Position numbers and translations under genes: made by a program. This document shows positions 54,901-60,900 of a stretch of DNA of 64,000 nt, in pieces (positions within the stretch are counted from its first letter, which is position 1; every line of letters begins with the position of its first letter). Location of the stretch: positions 18,646,288 through 18,710,287 of the forward strand of contig NC_092676.1 of NCBI RefSeq assembly GCF_964355755.1. Reading direction: 5' to 3'. The DNA is from Antedon mediterranea (Eukaryota > Echinodermata > Crinoidea > Comatulida > Antedonidae). The notes beneath the pieces were generated by a model, which did no database searches, was not told the DNA's origin, and saw nothing but the letters and a program-made list of their open reading frames with translations.

Positions 54901-57900
54901 TTGGTACACATCTCCGCAATTTTTACAAGTTCGTATCAAGCATACATTTACACCCTCCACTTGATACAAACTTGTGAATTGATGTGTACCAGCTTTGCAT
55001 GAAATAACCAGCTGATAACATAAATCTTTATATAATAATGTGCTCCATTCGTAGTAATTAAATGTATAGCTGATATTAATCATATAACTGCTCATACATT
55101 CATTTTCATATCATGTCACCCATTTGCTCATTAAATTTTTCATTTATAACAATGTTAAATAGCTATACTATACGTGCACTTTGACTAATTAAATCATCAT
55201 GCTTAAGTCCAAATCAAAAGACTAGCTTTTGAGAAAGAGTGATTAAAATCATCTAAAATAGTTCCAAAATATGTTGTTTTTTTCCCTTTTAAAATTTAAT
55301 TTTAAATCATTATCAATACAAGTATTATGATTTTGAAACATACAACATACAATATGATGTAATTGATACTAAACGTTGTGAATATATAAACTATTCTGCA
55401 CATAAAACCTAAAAATTATAATACGTACATAAATAAACATTAAAATAACGTACATTAAAATGTAAATTAAAACATTCACCTGTATTTAAGCATCATATTC
55501 TATGGAGAAAATTTGAATTTTAACCATGCTTATTTTGTTGGCAGGGGGTGTGGTCAGGTATTCTGCCTATATTCTACACATTAGGTCCTAATGATCGACA
55601 GCATATTGGTGCAATGGTGGTTGACATAATGACTATGCTAGCCCAATTGGAGGTCTGTTAACATTTGCATTTATTCAGATCAGTTGATTTGCATATTTTC
55701 AAAACACTTTGCATAATTCTATATCGGTGTCATATAATATTCAAATGAATCAATTTGTTTATATTCAAATTACCTGTTTTGTTTATATTCATATCAGTTG
55801 ATTTGAATACAGGTAAATCAATATGTATATATTCAAATTACCTGTTTGATTATATTCATATCAGTTGATTTGGATTCAGGTTCATTAATTTGCATATATT
55901 CAAAATGGCTGATTTGCATATTGTGTATTCATCTAAACATGGTTAAATATTACTATTGATTGACTGTGATTGTTTTTTAACACTGTATAGTGTTTTTGCA
56001 TATAATTTCTTGCACTTGCGGGCTTACTTTGCTTTTTTTGTTTCAAAACTTTTTAAATCTGTCATCCATTTTCCAGGTGTCTACTTAATATCTGTATTAT
56101 GCCTTACATCTTCACGCCCATGCATTATTTGAATATTATCAATTTGATATAATTAAAACATTATCTTAGAGCTGTTCATAAATACTTGATTTTTAAGCAT
56201 CTTTTAAAAGCTTTTTTTATAATCTGTCTCATATTCGTTTTTATTTGTTTTAATTCTTACCCATGTCATACCATTTTGGTTTCACTGAAATCTGCTTTGC
56301 TTTATACTATATATATTGTATTTTCTATATATCTGGTTTGAGAATGATTAGAAATAAAATATTTTTCAGTTTAGGTGTAGTAATTTTACTATATTTAACT
56401 GTAAATCATCTGTTTATGTGTGATGATAATTATTTTTTTTTTCATAATATTACACATCATATTGTTATTTCTGTTGGGCCATAATTGACCTGTTGGAAAC
56501 ACAAGACCTCTCGATCACTGAGTGGTTTAGAATTTCCATCTTTCCGTTAAAATTTATATACATATGCATTTTACATCGATATACATTTCAATTATTATAT
56601 TATCACATAACATATGTTTGATAAAGGCTGTACATATCTATACAAGCTATCTTTACTACCAACTAACAAATGTATTAATATATATATTAAAACATAGTAC
56701 TGCATTATAATGATGATGTGCCAATGTTTTGATATCATATTAATAATATGTTAATATAACAATGATAATAATGTATGTATAATTGATCATCTAGTAATAA
56801 TAACCTGAATAGTATATAACACTAATATAATGCACTGAATTCAATGTATGATTATACGTGATATATTAAAACATGTGTTATTAGAATTTAAAAGAAGCAT
56901 ACACATTTTAAAATGGCATTAGAGCCTTGAGGTTAATATGCTCGCTTACCAAGCCCAGGGTCCTAGTTCAAATCCTGGCTATTGCCAAAAACAGTGTTGT
57001 TGACAAGTACAAGTATAGTTTTGTTTATTAAATATAAATAATATATAAATAAATAAATATAAATAATTAAATAATTTAGACTACAATATGCTCGCTTACC
57101 AAGCCCAGGGTCCTAGTTCAAATCCTGGCTATTGCCAAAAACAGTGTTGTTGACAAGTACAAGTATAGTTTTGTTTATTAAATATAAATAATATATAAAT
57201 AAATAAATATAAATAATTAAATAAATTAGACTACTGTTAAAATAGAGGTAATTTAGAAGACCGTATTAAGTACTTTGTTCCATTATTCTTATTCTTTTTA
57301 TCCTAAAAACTAGCTGTAAATCAATATATCAATGCTCAATCTAATTTGCATGCTAATTTGCTTGTTAATTTGCATATGTTACAAGGTGTACATCTCTCTG
57401 ACTACTGGTAAATGCAATAAACTTGTAGGATTTATTAAGAGGTGTGTTAGAACCAATGATCAGACCGTTTTTCCTAAATTATTTAAGTCTATCATTAGGC
57501 CTGTAATTGAATACGCTTCACCTGTCTGGTTTCCATTTCTGCAAAGCACCATCAATCAGATTGAATCTGTTCAGAGACGCTTTACACGATCATGCTTCCC
57601 ACGTTTTTTTCACATGGATTATGACATGCGGCCGTCATACGAACAAAGGTTACGGACTCTAAAATTACCCACGATTTATAATAGACTTAAATTCATCCGT
57701 GTTAAATTTGTTGTGAAGTGCCTCTGTACAGATTTCCTAATTGATGGTGCTTTGCTACCTAAACCTGTTGAACGTAGAAGTGAGAAACTTGTTTACAGAC
57801 ATGAGAAGTCTCGTACTAATGCTTTTTTTTATTCTGTTTTTATTTCATTTCCACGGATGTGGGATGAGATTCCGGTATATATAACAGACATGTTTATTTA

Positions 57901-60900
57901 TAATGATTGCAATTTTTATTCTGTTTTATATAAATTCTATGTTACCGGGTTGTTAAATGTTTATCCTTGTTAATGTTATTTTGCCACCAGCACTATCAGG
58001 AGAGTCTTTTATAGCGATATTTTTTGCTTTTTGACAATCCGCCAGGATAGTGTTCTGCGCTTTTTCTCTGCTTGTTGTTGTTCTATGTTATATATGCTTT
58101 TTGTATTGTTTTTGTATTATTTTTTCTGGATAATAAATGAATATGAATATATGAATATATGTGTATCATTTGTACGTCTGGTTACTTGGTTGTGAGTGTT
58201 TAATGTATGTTTCTTGTAATGTTGTACTTGACTGTATTAAAAATATTGTGAAATATGTAATCTAAAATAATAAAGGACATTGAAAAAAAGAAACAGCAAC
58301 AGAACTTAAATGCAATAAATTCTAGAAATATTGAAATCAAGGGAAATTATTTATTTATTTTTTATATTACTCTTTAATAGTTAAAGATGTATTGTCCCCC
58401 TAAAAAAATAATTCTTAAAAAAATTTTTTTTTAATATTGCATTTTAATGTAACATAATAGTTATCCACTTTGACCTAAAATTGGATCGAAAAAAAATGTA
58501 TTTAACTGAAAAAATGTAATTTAAAGCAAAAAATTGTCAAATTGGCTGCCAGCCAATGGATTTTTGGTTGAATTTTAACATTTTTTTGTCATTTTATAAG
58601 TGAAAACGTAATTTTTTTTCAATTGAAGTGATGAACTTTATTAAAACTACAAAATAACATATTCTAAGTCTGATTTAATTAATCTTCATTTTTTATGTTT
58701 TTGAGGGACAATACATCTTTAAACAAAAACAAAATCATGGTTAATCAAAAAGTTTTAAACATAAACAAAGTGACCTGTAAAGAAAGTTTAATTTCAATTC
58801 TAGCTTTTATTTAATACATAATAAACATTAATTGTTTTAGATTAAAGTAATAAAATCTTATTGTTGACCAACTTTCTTCCAGTTTACATTTGACCATTGC
58901 ATGGTATGTATATAACCAATGACTTAATACAGAATTATGGGTTATTTTTGTGTTTGAATTTGCAAAATGATATTTTCAAGAATGCCTTCTCCTCTTGAGC
59001 TTTTTTAACTGATCCCATCATTGATTTTTTTTTGGTTTGAGTTTATCACCTCAATTTATTTACCCCGATATCTTATACCATGTGGTACACACTCACTATC
59101 ATATTGTTTGTATATCATATTTTTTAAATCTATAAATTTAATTTTTATATAGGTCATAGACTTTAATTTTTGTACACACAACCATTTGCTTTCTACAACC
59201 AATCACTTACATGTGCTACACCCCCTGTTCTGCTACAACCGATCACTTTATGCCACACCCCCTGTTCTGCTACAACCGATCACTTTATGCCACACCCTCT
59301 GTTTTGCTACAACCAATCACTTACATATGCCACACCCTCTGTTTTGCTACAACCAATCACTTTCATATGCCACACCCCTGTTGTGCTACAACCAATCACT
59401 TTCATATCCCACATCCCTGTTGTGCTACAACCAATCACTTTCATATGCCACACCCCCTGTTGTGCTATAACCAATCACTTTCATATGCCACACCCCTGTT
59501 TTCCTACAACCAATCACTTTCAAATGCTACACCCCTGTTTTGATACAACCAATCACTTTCAAATGCCACACCCCCTGTTTTTGCTACAACCAATCACTTT
59601 CATATGCCACACCCCCTGTTTTTGCTACAACTAATCACTTTCATATGCCTCACCACCTTTGCTACAACCAATGACTTTCATACACCACATCCCCTATTTT
59701 GCTACAACCAATCACTTTATATGCCACACCTCTTTCTTGTTACAAACAATCACTTATCTATGCCACACCTCTTTCTTGTTACAAACAATCACTTATCTAT
59801 GCCACACCTCTTTCTTGCTACAACCAATCACTTATCTATGCCACTCCTCTTTCTTTCTACAACCAATCACTTATCTATGCCACTCCTCTTTCTTGTTACA
59901 ACCAATCACTTATCTATGCCACACCTCTTTCTTGCTACAAACAATCACTTATCTATGCCACACCTCTTTCTTGCTACAACCCATCACTTATCTATGCCAC
60001 TCCTCTTTCTTTCTACAACCCATAACTTATCTATGCCACTCCTCTTTCTTGTTACAACCAATCACTTATCTATGCCACACCTCTTTCTTGCTACAAACAA
60101 TCACTTATCTATGCCACACCTCTTTCTTGCTACAACCCATCACTTATCTATGCCACACCTCTTTCTTGTTACAACCCATCACTTATCTATGCCACTCCTC
60201 TTTCTTTCTACAACCATTCACTTATCTATGCCACTCCTCTTTCTTGTTACAACCAATCACTTATCTATGCCACACCTCTTTCTTGCTACAAACAATCACT
60301 TATCTATGCCACACCTCTTTCTTGCTACAACCCGTCACTTATCTATGCCACACCTCTTTCTTGTTACAACCCATCACTTATCATCTATGCCATTCCTCTT
60401 TCTTTCTACAACCAATCACTTATCTATGCCACACCTCTTTCTTGTTACAACCCATCACTTATCTATGCCACTCCTCTTTCTTTCTACAACCATTCACTTA
60501 TCTATGCCACACCTCTTTCTTTCTACAACCATTCACTTATTCACTTATCAATATCTTTATAAAATGAATGAGAACAAAGGACATAATAGAATTACACTAT
60601 CATGTGAGAGGCATTGAGTTGAGACCATTGCTGTATTATTTTAGCTGTGTTTACTATTAAGGAAATGCTTTTACTCTCATTGCCTTCATTTAAAATGGTT
60701 CTACTGTATTTCCTATTTTTTAAACAAAAATTCAACTCTAAAATAGAAGGAACCTACAGAGAGTATCTATAATTGAATCAGTATGATGATAATATTTCTA
60801 AATATTATCCATGGTTTTTAGAAATGCATGATATTCCTCTATTTGCACATTCTTAAGGTTTCACTCCCATTTTCCAAACCCCATTGGCCAAATACCACAT

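Noticed and set aside
57332-57973. 213-codon frame as a host gene
   Set aside because: Motifs RPVIEYASPVW and VQRRFTR identify the C-terminal end of a LINE reverse transcriptase. A LINE-type 3' tail follows.
59604-60617. Open frame of 337 codons reading HLFLATNNHLSMP repeats
   Set aside because: It lies wholly in the 39-bp tandem array. Other frames are open as well because the unit is a multiple of three without stops.
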